Shown: positions 17,451-26,756 of the stretch, piece by piece
Position numbering within the stretch: position 1 is the first letter of the stretch
How the letters are laid out: each line of letters opens with the position of its first letter
Source: DASUAS01 sp963750045
GTDB lineage: Bacteria; Actinomycetota; Acidimicrobiia; IMCC26256; DASPTH01
DNA length: 64,000 nt
Assembly (NCBI GenBank): GCA_963750045.1
Contig: CAVVPD010000005.1
Location: forward strand, 186,001 to 250,000
Reading direction: 5' to 3'
Translations under genes and position numbers: made by a program
The notes under the pieces: model-generated
What the model saw: only the letters and a program-made list of their open reading frames with translations
Databases searched by the model: none
What the model was told of the DNA's origin: nothing

Positions 17451-19091
17451 ATGATCAGCGACGCACCGACCGCAGGCGACGACGCCACCGAGTTCGACGC
17501 CGTGGTCGTGGGGGCCGGACTCGCCGGGCTGTACGCGCTCCACCACCTGCGGGAGCTCGGGTTCACCGCGGACGTGATCGAGGCCGGAGACGGTGTCGGC
17601 GGCACCTGGTACTGGAACCGCTACCCCGGCGCTCGCTGCGACGTGCCGAGCATGGAGTACTCCTACGGCTTCTCGCCCGAGCTCGAGCAGGAATGGGACT
17701 GGACCGAGGTGTTCCCGGCCCAGGACGAGCTGGAGCGCTACTTCAACCACGTCGCGGACCGGTTCGACCTGCGCCGCGACATCCAGCTCGGGACCCGGGT
17801 GACCGCAGCGACCTACGACGAAGGGGAGGACCGCTGGCGGGTCGAGACCGACCGCGACGACCGGTACTCCGCCCGGTTCCTGGTGATGGCGACCGGGTGC
17901 CTGTCGGCGCCCCTCGAGCCGCAGATCCCCGGGCGGGAGTCCTTCGCCGGGCTCTCGCTGTTCACGAACGCGTGGCCCGAGGAGGGCGTCGACTTCGCCG
18001 GCAAACGGGTCGGGCTGATCGGTACCGGCTCGTCGGGTGTCCAGGCGACACCCGTGATCGCCGAGCAGGCCGAGCACCTCTACGTGTTCCAGCGGACGCC
18101 GTCGTACGCGTGGCCCGCCGGCAACAAGCCGCTCGATCCCGACCTGCAACGGGAGGTGAAGGCCCAGTACCGCGAGCTGCGGGCCCAGCAGCGTGCGAAT
18201 TTCGGTGGCGTCGTCGGCACCAGCGGCGCCATCGCCGTGCCCCTGCCGCGTGACGTGAAGATCCTCGAGGCCTCCGAGGAGGAACGCCTCGCCGCGGTCG
18301 ACGAGCTGGAATGGGCGGCGTGCCGCGCCTGGAGCGACGTCCTCAGCGATCTCGAAGCCAACGCGGCGGGCGCCGAGCTGTACCGGGAGATGCTGCGCCG
18401 TGTCATCGCCGACCCGGACACCGCGGAGGGGCTCTCGCCGCGCGATCTCCCCATCGGGTGCAAGCGGCCGATCCTCCACACCGACTACTACGAGACGTTC
18501 AACCGCGACCACGTGTCGCTCGTCGACCTGCGGCGCGGCGGCATCGAGGAGATCACGCCCGCCGGGATCCGCACGGCGCAGGGCGAGTTCGCGCTCGACG
18601 TGATCGTGTACGCCACCGGGTTCGACGCGATGACCGGCGCCCTCGATCGGATCGACATCCAGGGTCGCGGCGGCCGGCGCCTGCGCGACGCGTGGGCGGA
18701 GGGTGCGCGCACGCTGCTCGGGATCCAGACCGCCGGGTTCCCGAACATGTTCACCGTCACGGGGCCGGGAAGCCCGTCGGTGCTCGCGAACATGGTCGTG
18801 TGCGCCGAGCAGCACGTCGAGTGGATCGGTGACTGCCTGGTGTACATGCGTGAGCACGGCTACCACACCATGGAAGCGACGCGCGCTGCGCAGGACGCGT
18901 GGGTCGAGCACGTCAACGAGGTCGCTGCCTCGACGATGTACACCGCGCCGACCTGCAACTCCTGGTACCTCGGCGACAACATCCCCGGCAAGGTGCGGGT
19001 CTTCCTGCCCTACGTCGCCGGTCTGCACACGTACATCGCGCGGTGCGAAGCGGTGGTCGAGGCCGACTACGAAGGGTTCGCGTTCACGTGA
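17451..19091 (+). CDS. Flavin-containing (Baeyer-Villiger type) monooxygenase with altered fingerprint
   Basis: A 546-residue class B flavoprotein. FAD loop VVVGAGLAGLYALHHL (about 18-33), then GDGVGGTWYWNRYPGARCD (47-64), as in cyclohexanone-type BVMOs, and NADPH loop VGLIGTGSSGVQ (187-198). The BVMO fingerprint F-x-G-x3-H-T-x2-W-P reads FAGLSLFTNAWP (165-176), so the catalytically important histidine is Phe171. ATG 17451 is preferred over the in-frame ATG at 17427 because AGGGGG lies about 10 bases before it. Known BVMOs insert oxygen next to a ketone to form esters or lactones. The stop overlaps the P450 start (GTGA), making it the first gene of a four-gene coupled operon. Confidence 0.9.
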   Translation: MISDAPTAGDDATEFDAVVVGAGLAGLYALHHLRELGFTADVIEAGDGVGGTWYWNRYPGARCDVPSMEYSYGFSPELEQEWDWTEVFPAQDELERYFNHVADRFDLRRDIQLGTRVTAATYDEGEDRWRVETDRDDRYSARFLVMATGCLSAPLEPQIPGRESFAGLSLFTNAWPEEGVDFAGKRVGLIGTGSSGVQATPVIAEQAEHLYVFQRTPSYAWPAGNKPLDPDLQREVKAQYRELRAQQRANFGGVVGTSGAIAVPLPRDVKILEASEEERLAAVDELEWAACRAWSDVLSDLEANAAGAELYREMLRRVIADPDTAEGLSPRDLPIGCKRPILHTDYYETFNRDHVSLVDLRRGGIEEITPAGIRTAQGEFALDVIVYATGFDAMTGALDRIDIQGRGGRRLRDAWAEGARTLLGIQTAGFPNMFTVTGPGSPSVLANMVVCAEQHVEWIGDCLVYMREHGYHTMEATRAAQDAWVEHVNEVAASTMYTAPTCNSWYLGDNIPGKVRVFLPYVAGLHTYIARCEAVVEADYEGFAFT

Positions 19092-20305
19092 GGCATCCCA
19101 CCGTCGACTTCGACCTCTTCGCCGCGGTGACCCGCGCCGAATCCGACGACTCGTGGCGTGCGGCGCGCGCCCAGTGCCCGGTGGGGTGGACCGACCGCAA
19201 CGGCGGGTACTGGGTGGTCAGCGGCTACGAGGAGGTGGCCGCGGCGTTCCGCGACTGGGAGCACTTCTCGTCGGCCCGGACCGACCCCGAGATCAGCTCG
19301 ATCGTGCTCGGGGACAGCCGGCTGCCCCTGCTCACCCCGGAGGAGATCGACCCGCCGGACTGGTACCCCGTACGGCGGATCCTCTCGGAGCTGCTCGCTC
19401 CCCGCGCCGCCGAGCGGCTCCGTCCTCGTGCACGGCACTGGACGACGCACTTCGTCGACCAGTTCATCGAGACGGGCGAGGTCGAGTTCACCCACGACCT
19501 CTCGGTGCCGGTTCCGGGCGCGGTGACGCTCGAATGGCTCGGTTTCCCGGAATCGGCCTGGCGGATGATCTCGGGCGCGTTCCACGACGTCGCCGCGTAC
19601 TCACGAGGCACCCCGGAGCACCGCACCGCGCAGCTGGCCTTCGGCGACGTGATGACGTGTATCCGGGAGGAGGTCGCGATCCGCGCCCACGTCCCGCGCG
19701 ACGACGCGATGACCGCGATCGCCCATCACGAGATCGACGGTGAGCGCATCGATCGGGCCACGGCCGAGTCGATCGTGTTCATGACCGTGGGCGGCGGGGT
19801 GGACACGACCACCGCGCTGATCGGCGCCGCGCTGCTCCATCTCTCGCAGGTTCCCGGCGATCGGCGGCGCCTGATCGACGAGCCCGGCCTCCTCGTGACC
19901 GCGACCGAGGAGTTCCTCCGCTACTACCCGCCGGCCCGCACGCACGCCCGCACCGTGACCGAGGACTTCGAGTTCGCCGGGTGCCCGATGCGCAAGGGCG
20001 ATCGGGTGCTGGTGAGCGAGTTCTCGTCGGGGCGTGACGAGCACGCGTTCGCGGGCGCGGACGAGTTCGTCATCGACCGGAACCCGAACCGGCACTTGTC
20101 GTTCGGTGTCGGCATCCACCGGTGTGTGGGATCACACCTGGCGCGCATCGAGTTCGCCGAGGTCCTCACCGCCATCCTCACCCGCCTGCCCGACTTCGAG
20201 ATCGACGAGAGCGCGGTTGTCGAGTATCCGAACTGGGCCTCGGTCGGCGGTTGGGCGAGACTGCCCGCGACGTTCACTCCGGGAAGGCGCCTCGGCGATG
20301 CATGA
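19088..20305 (+). CDS. Cytochrome P450
   Basis: A 405-residue soluble bacterial P450. The I-helix FMTVGGGVDTTTALIG keeps the acid/Thr pair, the K-helix motif is EEFLR, and the heme loop FGVGIHRCVGSHLAR has the axial cysteine. GTG 19088 overlaps the stop of the monooxygenase, and the 3' end overlaps the next gene by 8 bases. It probably hydroxylates the substrate of this operon. No dedicated ferredoxin or reductase is visible next to it, so electrons must come from elsewhere. Confidence 0.94.
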   Translation: MRHPTVDFDLFAAVTRAESDDSWRAARAQCPVGWTDRNGGYWVVSGYEEVAAAFRDWEHFSSARTDPEISSIVLGDSRLPLLTPEEIDPPDWYPVRRILSELLAPRAAERLRPRARHWTTHFVDQFIETGEVEFTHDLSVPVPGAVTLEWLGFPESAWRMISGAFHDVAAYSRGTPEHRTAQLAFGDVMTCIREEVAIRAHVPRDDAMTAIAHHEIDGERIDRATAESIVFMTVGGGVDTTTALIGAALLHLSQVPGDRRRLIDEPGLLVTATEEFLRYYPPARTHARTVTEDFEFAGCPMRKGDRVLVSEFSSGRDEHAFAGADEFVIDRNPNRHLSFGVGIHRCVGSHLARIEFAEVLTAILTRLPDFEIDESAVVEYPNWASVGGWARLPATFTPGRRLGDA

Positions 20306-22050
20306 TCTCGTGATCCGTGCCGGCACCGTCGTCGACGGCACGGGTGACGCACCCCGTACCGCCGACGTGGCAGTAAGGGACGGCGTGATCGTGGAGGTCG
20401 GTCGGGTCACCGGGAAGGCGAGACGCACGGTCGACGCCGCCGGGCTGCTCGTCACGCCCGGTTTCGTCGACGTGCACACGCACTTCGACGGCCAGGCCAC
20501 GTGGGACCCGCACCTCACGCCGTCGTGCTGGCACGGCGTCACGACCGCGCTGCTCGGAAACTGCGGTGTGGGCTTCGCTCCGGTCGAGCCGGGACGTGAG
20601 ACGTGGCTCATCGAGCTCATGGAGGGCGTGGAGGACATCCCGGGCACCGCGCTCTCCGAGGGGATCCGTTGGGAGTGGGAGTCGTTCCCCGAGTACCTCG
20701 ACGCGTTGGAGCGGATGCCACGCGCCCTGAACGTCGGCGCGCAGGTGCCGCACGCGGCGGTCCGGGCCTACGTGATGCGGGAGCGCCTCCACGACCTCGC
20801 GACCGCCGACGACCTCGACGCGATGCGCGAGATCCTGCGCGACGCGTTGCGCGCCGGTGCGGTGGGCTTCTCCACCGGTCGGACCGCCGGACACCGCGAC
20901 GTGCGCGGCGAGCCGGTACCTGGCACCTACGCGCCGGACTCCGAGGTCGCGGCCCTCCTCGCGGTGATGGCGGAGGAGCACCTCGGCGTGCTGCAACTCG
21001 TCCCCGCAGGTTCCTCGGGGACGACCGGGCTCGATCCGGCCGGCGCCATGGAGGCCGAGGTCGACTGGATGGTGCGGTACGGGGAGACCTACCGGCGCCC
21101 CATCACGTTTCTCATCCTCGAGCACGGGCCCGACTTCGACGTGTGGCGCGGCTGGTTCGACCGGGTCCGGGCGGCCAACCGAGCGCGGCGCCGACATCCA
21201 TCCGCAGGTCGCGAGCCGCTGCTTCGGCATGTTGTTCGGGCTCCAGTCGCGGATGAACATGTTCAAGTTCCGTCCGAGCTACGAGGCGATCGCCGACCTC
21301 CCGCTGGCCGAGCGGGTGCGTGCGATGCGCGATCCCGACGTGCGAACCCGGATCCTGAGCGAAGAGAACGTCGACGGTCCGTTCGCGCCCGACCGGATCA
21401 GCGCGGCGACGTTCGAGAACCTGTTCCCGCTCGGGCGTGACCTCGAGTACGAGCCCGTGCCCGACGCGAGCGTCGCGGCCATCGCCCGCCGCAGCGGAGT
21501 GAGCCCGTGGGAGATCGCCTACGACCTGATGCTCGGGTCCGACGGACGCGACTTCCTCCTGCTCCCGCTCCTCAACTTCGGCGGTGGGTCCTACGACGGC
21601 CTGCACGACATGCTCGTGGACCCGATGACGGTGCAGGGTCTCGGCGACGGCGGGGCGCACTGCCGGATCGTCTGCGACGCGAGCATGACGACCTATCTCC
21701 TCACGCACTGGGTCCGCGACCGCACACGCGGGCCCAAGCTTTCGCTCGAATGGGCGGTGCGACGCCTCACCCGTGACCCCGCCCGTCTCTACCGCCTCCA
21801 TGACCGGGGCGTGATCGCGCCGGGCATGCGCGCCGATCTCAACGTCATCGACTTCGACCGGCTGCAGCTGGTGTTCCCCGAGCAGGTGTTCGACCTCCCC
21901 GCCGACGCGGGGCGGCTGGTGCAACGCTCCGAGGGCTACGTGCAGACGATCGTCGGCGGCGAGACCGTCGTCGACGGCGGCGAGCTCACCGATGCCCGCC
22001 CCGGACGCCTCGTCCGCGGTCCCCAGCCGGAGCCCGGGCGAGCGTTGTGA
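20298..22050 (+). CDS. N-acyl-D-amino-acid deacylase-like amidohydrolase, frameshifted
   Basis: About 583 residues. It starts MHDLVIRAGTVVDGTGDAP, followed by the metal motif GFVDVHTHFDGQATWDP (HxH) and the deacylase signature LLGNCGVGFAPVEPG. An extra base near 21180 shifts the frame; the rest continues ADIHPQVASRCFGMLFG, DLMLGSDGRDFLL and GLGDGGAHCRIVCDASM, ending PGRLVRGPQPEPGRAL. The layout (urease-like barrel plus terminal beta-sandwich) is that of D-aminoacylase/dihydroorotase-type amidohydrolases. Operon context suggests hydrolysis of an amide, ester or lactone after the monooxygenase steps rather than D-amino-acid metabolism (inference). It overlaps both neighbours. Confidence 0.87.
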
Positions 22051-22930
22051 CGCGCGCAGTCGACGAGTGGTCCCGCCTCGGTGAACGCCGCGACCTCGCC
22101 GGGCACCGCATCTTCACCATCGACGCGCCGGCGTCGGGGACCGAGACCGCGGAGCCGCTGCTCGTGCTCCACGGGTTCCCGAGCTCGTCGTTCGACTTCC
22201 ATCTGGTGCTGGACGACCTTCGCCGGTCCCGGCGGGTCCTGCTGCTCGACATGCTCGGCTACGGGATGTCGGGCAAGCCGGATGCGCCGTACACGATCGG
22301 CGAGCAGGCCGACGTCGTCGCCGCGTTCACCCACGCGCTCGGCGTCGAGCGCCTCGCCCTCCTCACACACGACATGGGCGACACCGTCGGCGGCGAGCTG
22401 CTGGCGCGCCAACGTGAAGGCGCGTGGCCGGTCGAGGTCACCCGCCGGGTGCTGACCAACGGCAGCATCTACATAGAGATGGCGCAGCTCAGCGCGGGCC
22501 AGCAGCTGTTGCTGGCCCTTCCCGACGAGCGGATGGCCGACGATCAGGCGCTCGAAGCGTCGATGGTGCAAGCGGGGCTGGCCGCGACGTTCAGCCCCGC
22601 GTCGGTCGTCGACGACGACGAGCTCGTGTCCCAGTGGGAGCTGATCGCGGTCGGTGACGGTCACCGCCTGTTGCCGCGGCTGATCCGCTACATCGAGGAA
22701 CGGCGCCGTTGCGAACGTCGCTTCACCGGTGCGATCGAAGCGCACCCGGCGCCGCTGCACGTCGTGTGGGGTGTCGACGACCCGATCGCGGTCGTCGCCA
22801 TGACCGACCGGCTGCTCCGCGCGCGCCCGACGCCGGCCTGGAGCTCCTGGTCGGCGTCGGGCACTATCCGATGGTCGAGGCGCCGCGCCGATTCGCCGAC
22901 GCGGTCGGGGCTGCACTCGTCAGTTCGTAG
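22047..22930 (+). CDS. Alpha/beta hydrolase (MEST/epoxide-hydrolase-like), frameshifted
   Basis: About 295 residues. Oxyanion segment LVLHGFPSSSFDF, nucleophile elbow LLTHDMGDTVGGELL with an aspartate nucleophile (HDxGD), as in MEST-like proteins, haloalkane dehalogenases and epoxide hydrolases, and late WGVDDPIAVV. A missing base near 22830 separates this from ELLVGVGHYPMVEAPRRF, which carries the catalytic histidine. GTG 22047 overlaps the preceding stop (GTGA). An Asp nucleophile favours epoxide or C-halogen hydrolysis, but ester hydrolysis cannot be excluded. It overlaps the convergent small membrane protein by 11 bases. Confidence 0.85.
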
Positions 22931-23201
22931 ACGCGGCCACCGTGGGGGTGTCGGTGGCGTCCTCCACCGCCGCCTGTGCCTCGTCGCGCCCGTGGCCGGC
23001 GCGGGCGCGGGCGTCGTCGACGACCTGTGCGGCCGCGACCTTGGCGTGGCCGGTCACGTCACGGGCCGCGTCCCTGGCGTTGTCGATCACGCCCGAGACG
23101 GGCTGGCGGAGGTCGGCGGCGCGGGGTGCGAATCGGTCATAGAGCGTCTTGGCGCCGACTGCGGCGAGGGCCAGGACGGCGAGGCGGATCAGGATGCGCA
23201 T
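22920..23201 (-). CDS. Small membrane-anchored hypothetical protein (YtxH-like layout)
   Basis: A 93-residue protein starting MRILIRLAVLALAAVGAKTL, a single N-terminal membrane helix. An Ala/Asp/Arg-rich amphipathic region with repeating AARDVTGHAKVAAAQVVDDA-type helices follows. AAGGAG lies 9 bases before the ATG. The layout resembles YtxH/LEA-like envelope stress proteins, but no family is certain. It sits alone, convergent with the hydrolase operon. Confidence 0.62.
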   Translation of the reverse strand: MRILIRLAVLALAAVGAKTLYDRFAPRAADLRQPVSGVIDNARDAARDVTGHAKVAAAQVVDDARARAGHGRDEAQAAVEDATDTPTVAASTN

Positions 23202-23629
23202 GAGCAGGCTCCTTCGGACGACGTACAGGAACCGTGGTGGTACCCGTTCCCGGTCTCGGCGACGCCTCGATCTCCAGGTGGCCGTCGAGCCCGCAGCCGC
23301 GCGCTGGACCGGCCGCATCACCGCGAGACCGCGTGAGTCGATGAACGTGACGAGCGGCAGTCCACGACCGCCGTCGGGTGGGAGTCCGTACGGCCCGGCG
23401 CCGATCGGGTCAGCCGAGTGTTCCCCGGCAACCGCGGCCACAAACGCGTTCAGCACTCGTCGCGCCGGCCCAGGAGCGGCAGCACGACCCAGAGGAACGC
23501 GACGGTCGCGACCCGTTCCGATGCCACCGCGGGCACGACCATGCCGGAGAGCCGGGCGCTTCTCCCCGGACGGGCGCAGACCGAACTTGGCCCGGTAGCG
23601 TGCGGCATCCGCGAAACCGGGGGAGTGTC
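23202..23629 (-). pseudogene. 428-bp stretch without an intact gene; possible degraded regulator remnant
   Basis: No complete gene is seen. On the minus strand, in two neighbouring frames between about 23360 and 23220, short pieces resemble a signalling protein. LVTFIDSRGLAVM looks like a STAS domain or the end of a kinase G-box, and DGHLEIEASPRPGTGTTTVP looks like the last strand of a histidine-kinase ATPase domain. About 100 bases upstream a hydrophobic stretch VATVAFLWVVLPLLG is readable. These could be a decayed or indel-damaged sensor gene, or chance. The + side of the stretch ends with the promoter of the thioesterase gene. Confidence 0.28.
23596..23601 (+). promoter_or_regulatory. Putative -10 element (TAGCGT) of the thioesterase operon
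   Basis: TAGCGT lies 28 bases before the ATG at 23630, which has a GGGGGAG ribosome site. The surrounding CCGGTAGCGTGCG is identical to that before the SMP-30 gene at 58931-58943, supporting a shared promoter element. Confidence 0.4.
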
Positions 23630-24481
23630 ATGTCCGAGCCGTTGCCTGCAGTGTTGACCGTCGAAGACCTGGGTGGGAGCCGTTGGTCGGCGCCCCATCC
23701 CGCCGATGATCCCGAAGGTCGCGACGTCGTCTTCAGCGGCCAGCTGCTCGCGCAGATGATCATGGCCTCCGACGGCGCGGTGGACAGCCAGAAAGAGGTG
23801 AAGTCGATCCACGCGATCTTCGCACGCGCCGGCACGTACAGTGCGGGCCCGATCGAGCTGCTCCTCGAGCCGATGCACTCGGGCCGCGCGTGGGGGAGCG
23901 ACACCGTCACCGCGTTCCAGGGCGAGCGCCTGCTGTCGCGGGGGCTCGTGCTGCTCAACACGGTGGAGCCCGACCTCATCCGCCACACGCCGGCGATGCC
24001 CGACGTTCCCGGTCCCGAGGCCCTGAGCCCGGACAAGTCGATCACCGTGTTCCCCGGCACCGAGGCCCGGATGGTCGACGCGCCCGACGCGGTGGGTGCC
24101 GACGGCTCGCCGGCGATGTGCTTCTGGATGCGCCACGAGGAGTCGTACGCCTCCGTGGCCGCGAACCAGGCGGTGGTGGCGTGGTGCCAGCCCGGGTTCA
24201 TCATCGGGCTCGCGATGCGCCCGCATGCCGATGTCGTCAAGATCACCGACGCCCATCGCACGATCTCCACCGGCGTGATCTCGCACACCGCGCACTTCCA
24301 CGAGCACTGCGACGTGGGCCAGTGGCTGCTCGTCGCGCAGGAGGCGACCTACGCCGGTCGCGGCCGGGTGTTCGGCTCCGGGTCGGTGTTCACCCAGGAC
24401 GGCACGCTGGTGTCGACGTTCGCGCAGGACAGCATGGCGCGCGGCGTGGAGGGGGCCCTCGACCCGAAGCGGGCGATGTAG
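23630..24481 (+). CDS. Acyl-CoA thioesterase (TesB-like, double hotdog)
   Basis: A 283-residue protein. The N-terminal hotdog has VVFSGQLLAQMIMASDGAV and VKSIHAIFARAGTYSAGPIE; the C-terminal one has SHTAHFHEHCDVGQWLLVAQ and RGRVFGSGSVFTQDGTLVST. This matches the TesB/acyl-CoA thioesterase II layout, including the late catalytic Asp/Thr/Gln region (FHEHCDVGQW and the end of VFTQDG). It hydrolyses acyl-CoA to free acid and CoA. The ATG has GGGGGAG at 23620-23626. First gene of a + operon with a VOC protein and acyl-CoA dehydrogenase, so it likely acts on an intermediate of that pathway. Confidence 0.86.
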   Translation: MSEPLPAVLTVEDLGGSRWSAPHPADDPEGRDVVFSGQLLAQMIMASDGAVDSQKEVKSIHAIFARAGTYSAGPIELLLEPMHSGRAWGSDTVTAFQGERLLSRGLVLLNTVEPDLIRHTPAMPDVPGPEALSPDKSITVFPGTEARMVDAPDAVGADGSPAMCFWMRHEESYASVAANQAVVAWCQPGFIIGLAMRPHADVVKITDAHRTISTGVISHTAHFHEHCDVGQWLLVAQEATYAGRGRVFGSGSVFTQDGTLVSTFAQDSMARGVEGALDPKRAM

Positions 24482-24485
24482 CCGG

Positions 24486-25386
24486 ATGCCGGTCCGCGAG
24501 TTCTTCCATCTGATCCACATCGTCGACGACTACGACGAGGCCGAAGCCTGGTACGGCGCGCTCTTCGCGCCACAGGTGTTCGTCGCGAAGAACTGGTTCG
24601 ACGTCGAGAAGCGCTGGGCGTCGCTGGCGATCATCGCCGACACCGTGATCGAGGTGCTCGAGCCGAGCGATGCGCCCGAAGACGAACGGATGCCGCTCGG
24701 CAAGTTCCGCACCCGATTCGGCCAGCACTTCCATTCGTTGGCCTGGTACGTCGACCAGACCGACATGCAGCCGCTGTACTCGTCGCTGCTCGCGCGGGAT
24801 CCGGATCGCCAAGTCCGGCGGCGGCATGTTCGACGCCGACACCACGGATCCGGGCGACGTGTTCTTCACCCATCCGAAGGACACGTTCGGCCAGCTCGAA
24901 TTCATGTCGTTGCTCGACGGCGTGCGGGAGCGGGACCCCCGACTGCGGCCGGGCTGGTCACCGAGCTGGTGGCGCGACCAACAGCCGCTCGGGATCGACC
25001 GCGTGTCGCATTACACCACGATCGTCCGCGATCTCGACCGGGCCCGCGACCTCTACGTGAACGGGCTCGGGGCTCGTGTGCTCGCCGAAGCCGTCTCGCG
25101 CGATGGCGAGGGCGTGTTCGTGCTCGTCGGCACCGACAGCGTCGTGGAGCTTGCCCGCCCGACAACCGACGACTCGCGTCTGGCGCGCGATCTCGCCGAC
25201 AACGGTGAGCTCCCCCACGCCTGCACCTTCAGGGTGCGCGACCTCGAGCAGGCCGAACGCCACGTCGAGAAGGTGGGCGTCCGGATCGCGGACCGGGGTG
25301 GCGACGCGATCACGCTCGATCCCGACGACTGCTACGGCGCGGTCTACGCCTTCACCGAGCGCTCGGTGGTGCCCGCCGGGGCGTGA
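24486..25386 (+). CDS. VOC (glyoxalase/dioxygenase-fold) family protein with two VOC domains, frameshifted
   Basis: About 299 residues. Domain 1 starts MPVREFFHLIHIVDDYDEAE and contains RFGQHFHSLAWYVDQTD. One extra base near 24797 shifts the frame, after which the chain resumes IRIAKSGGGMFDADTTDPGD and HPKDTFGQLEFMSL. Domain 2 (GIDRVSHYTTIVRDLDRARD to the end) is a second VOC repeat with VVELARP and a final AVYAFTERS. His and Glu residues in HLIHIV, HFHSL and QLEFM are likely metal ligands. The fold is shared by glyoxalases, ring-cleavage dioxygenases and epimerases; which one is not decidable. It starts 4 bases after the thioesterase. Confidence 0.8.
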
Positions 25387-25389
25387 CCA

Positions 25390-25395
25390 TACGCT
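25390..25395 (+). promoter_or_regulatory. Putative -10 element (TACGCT) of a leaderless promoter for the acyl-CoA dehydrogenase
   Basis: TACGCT ends 7 bases before the ATG at 25403. There is no ribosome binding site in the gap, so translation from a leaderless message is plausible even though the gene lies inside a co-directional cluster. Confidence 0.4.
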
Positions 25396-25402
25396 GGCGC
25401 AG

Positions 25403-26680
25403 ATGGAAAGGCCGGACACCGACAACGACACCGACGCCGGACTCCGCGAGGAGCTGCACCCCTGGCTCCAGGGGAACTGGGACCCGGACCTCAACGTCAC
25501 CGAATGGTGGGAGCGGGTGGGCGAGGCGGGTTGGACGGCGCCGCACTTCCCGCTCGAGTGGGGTGGTCGCGGCTACTCGCGGCGCTCGCAGCAGATCGTG
25601 CACCACGCATTCCGTGAGCACGGCGCGCTCCCGCCCCCCGGCGGTCTCGGCATGCTCATGGCTGCCCCGACCATCCTCACCCACGGCACCGAGGAGCAGG
25701 TCGAGCGCCACGTGCAGCCGATCTACCGGGGCGCCCTCGCCTGGTGCCAGCTGTTCAGCGAGCCCGGTTCCGGCTCCGACCTCGCCGGGCTCACCACGCG
25801 CGCGTCGCGTGACGGCGATCGCTGGGTCATCTCGGGGCAGAAGGTCTGGAGCTCCCAGGCCATGGAGGCCGACTACGGGATGCTGATGGCGCGCACCGAC
25901 TTCGACGCACCGAAGCACGCGGGGATCTCGTGGTTCGCGTTGCCGCTCGACCAGCCCGGTGTGACGATCCGGCCGCTGCGGGAGATGACCGGCCGCGCGC
26001 TCTTCAACGAGGTGTTCTTCGACGAGGCGATCGTCGACGACGCCGACCTGATCGGCGGTGAGAACAACGGCTGGGCGGTGGCGAACACCACGTTGCTGTT
26101 CGAACGCACCGGCATCGGCGCGGGTGGTGGCCTCACCGGCGCGCCGGCGCCCGGGCCCAAAGGCGGTCTGCTCGGCATGCGCGCCGGCGACGCCGTGCAG
26201 GTCCCGCCGCCGGAAGGCATGCGCGCGGTCGGCGCCAACGACGTTCTCGACCTCGCCCGGGAGCGGGGGTGCACCGACGATCCGCACCTCCGCCAGAAGC
26301 TCGCCCGGCTCGTCTCCGAGGCGCGCATCGGCAACTGGACCGCACGGCGGGTCAAGGCGGAAGCAGCGCGCGGAGGGAACATCGCCGGTGTGGCGAACAT
26401 GAGCAAGCTCCAGCAGACGCGGACGATGAAGCTGGCGGCGGAGGTGGCGCTGGACATCCTCGGCCCCGAGGGCCTGCTGTGGGCGCCCGACGCGCCCGAC
26501 GGCAACCGGTACGCGGAGGTGTTCAACTTCGTGCGCTGCATGTCGATCGCCGGTGGTACCGACGAGATCAACAAGAACGTCGTCGGCGAACGCGCGCTCG
26601 GATTGCCCCGCGAGCCCAATCCCGATCGGGGGCTGCCGTTTCGCGAGGTGCTGGCTCGCACCAAGCCGGCGGCGGGGTGA
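25403..26680 (+). CDS. Acyl-CoA dehydrogenase family protein
   Basis: A 425-residue flavoprotein. APHFPLEWGGRGYSRRSQQI is the typical N-terminal domain. The flavin/substrate motif WCQLFSEPGSGSDLAGL, SGQKVWSSQAMEADYGMLMA and FFDEAIVDDADLIGGENNGW follow, and the C-terminal bundle ends SIAGGTDEINKNVVGERALG. Where medium-chain dehydrogenases have the catalytic Glu of YEGT this protein has Gly (AGGT), so the base must come from elsewhere, as in isovaleryl-CoA-type enzymes, or from a partner subunit. It catalyses alpha,beta-dehydrogenation of an acyl-CoA. It follows the thioesterase and VOC genes and precedes an amidohydrolase. Confidence 0.92.
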   Translation: MERPDTDNDTDAGLREELHPWLQGNWDPDLNVTEWWERVGEAGWTAPHFPLEWGGRGYSRRSQQIVHHAFREHGALPPPGGLGMLMAAPTILTHGTEEQVERHVQPIYRGALAWCQLFSEPGSGSDLAGLTTRASRDGDRWVISGQKVWSSQAMEADYGMLMARTDFDAPKHAGISWFALPLDQPGVTIRPLREMTGRALFNEVFFDEAIVDDADLIGGENNGWAVANTTLLFERTGIGAGGGLTGAPAPGPKGGLLGMRAGDAVQVPPPEGMRAVGANDVLDLARERGCTDDPHLRQKLARLVSEARIGNWTARRVKAEAARGGNIAGVANMSKLQQTRTMKLAAEVALDILGPEGLLWAPDAPDGNRYAEVFNFVRCMSIAGGTDEINKNVVGERALGLPREPNPDRGLPFREVLARTKPAAG

Positions 26681-26756
26681 TCGGGGCGCTGGGCTCCCAC
26701 GGGCGTCGGTGGTAGAACTGACGGTAGGTTTGGTCTGGACACGGGGGAGTGGTCAC

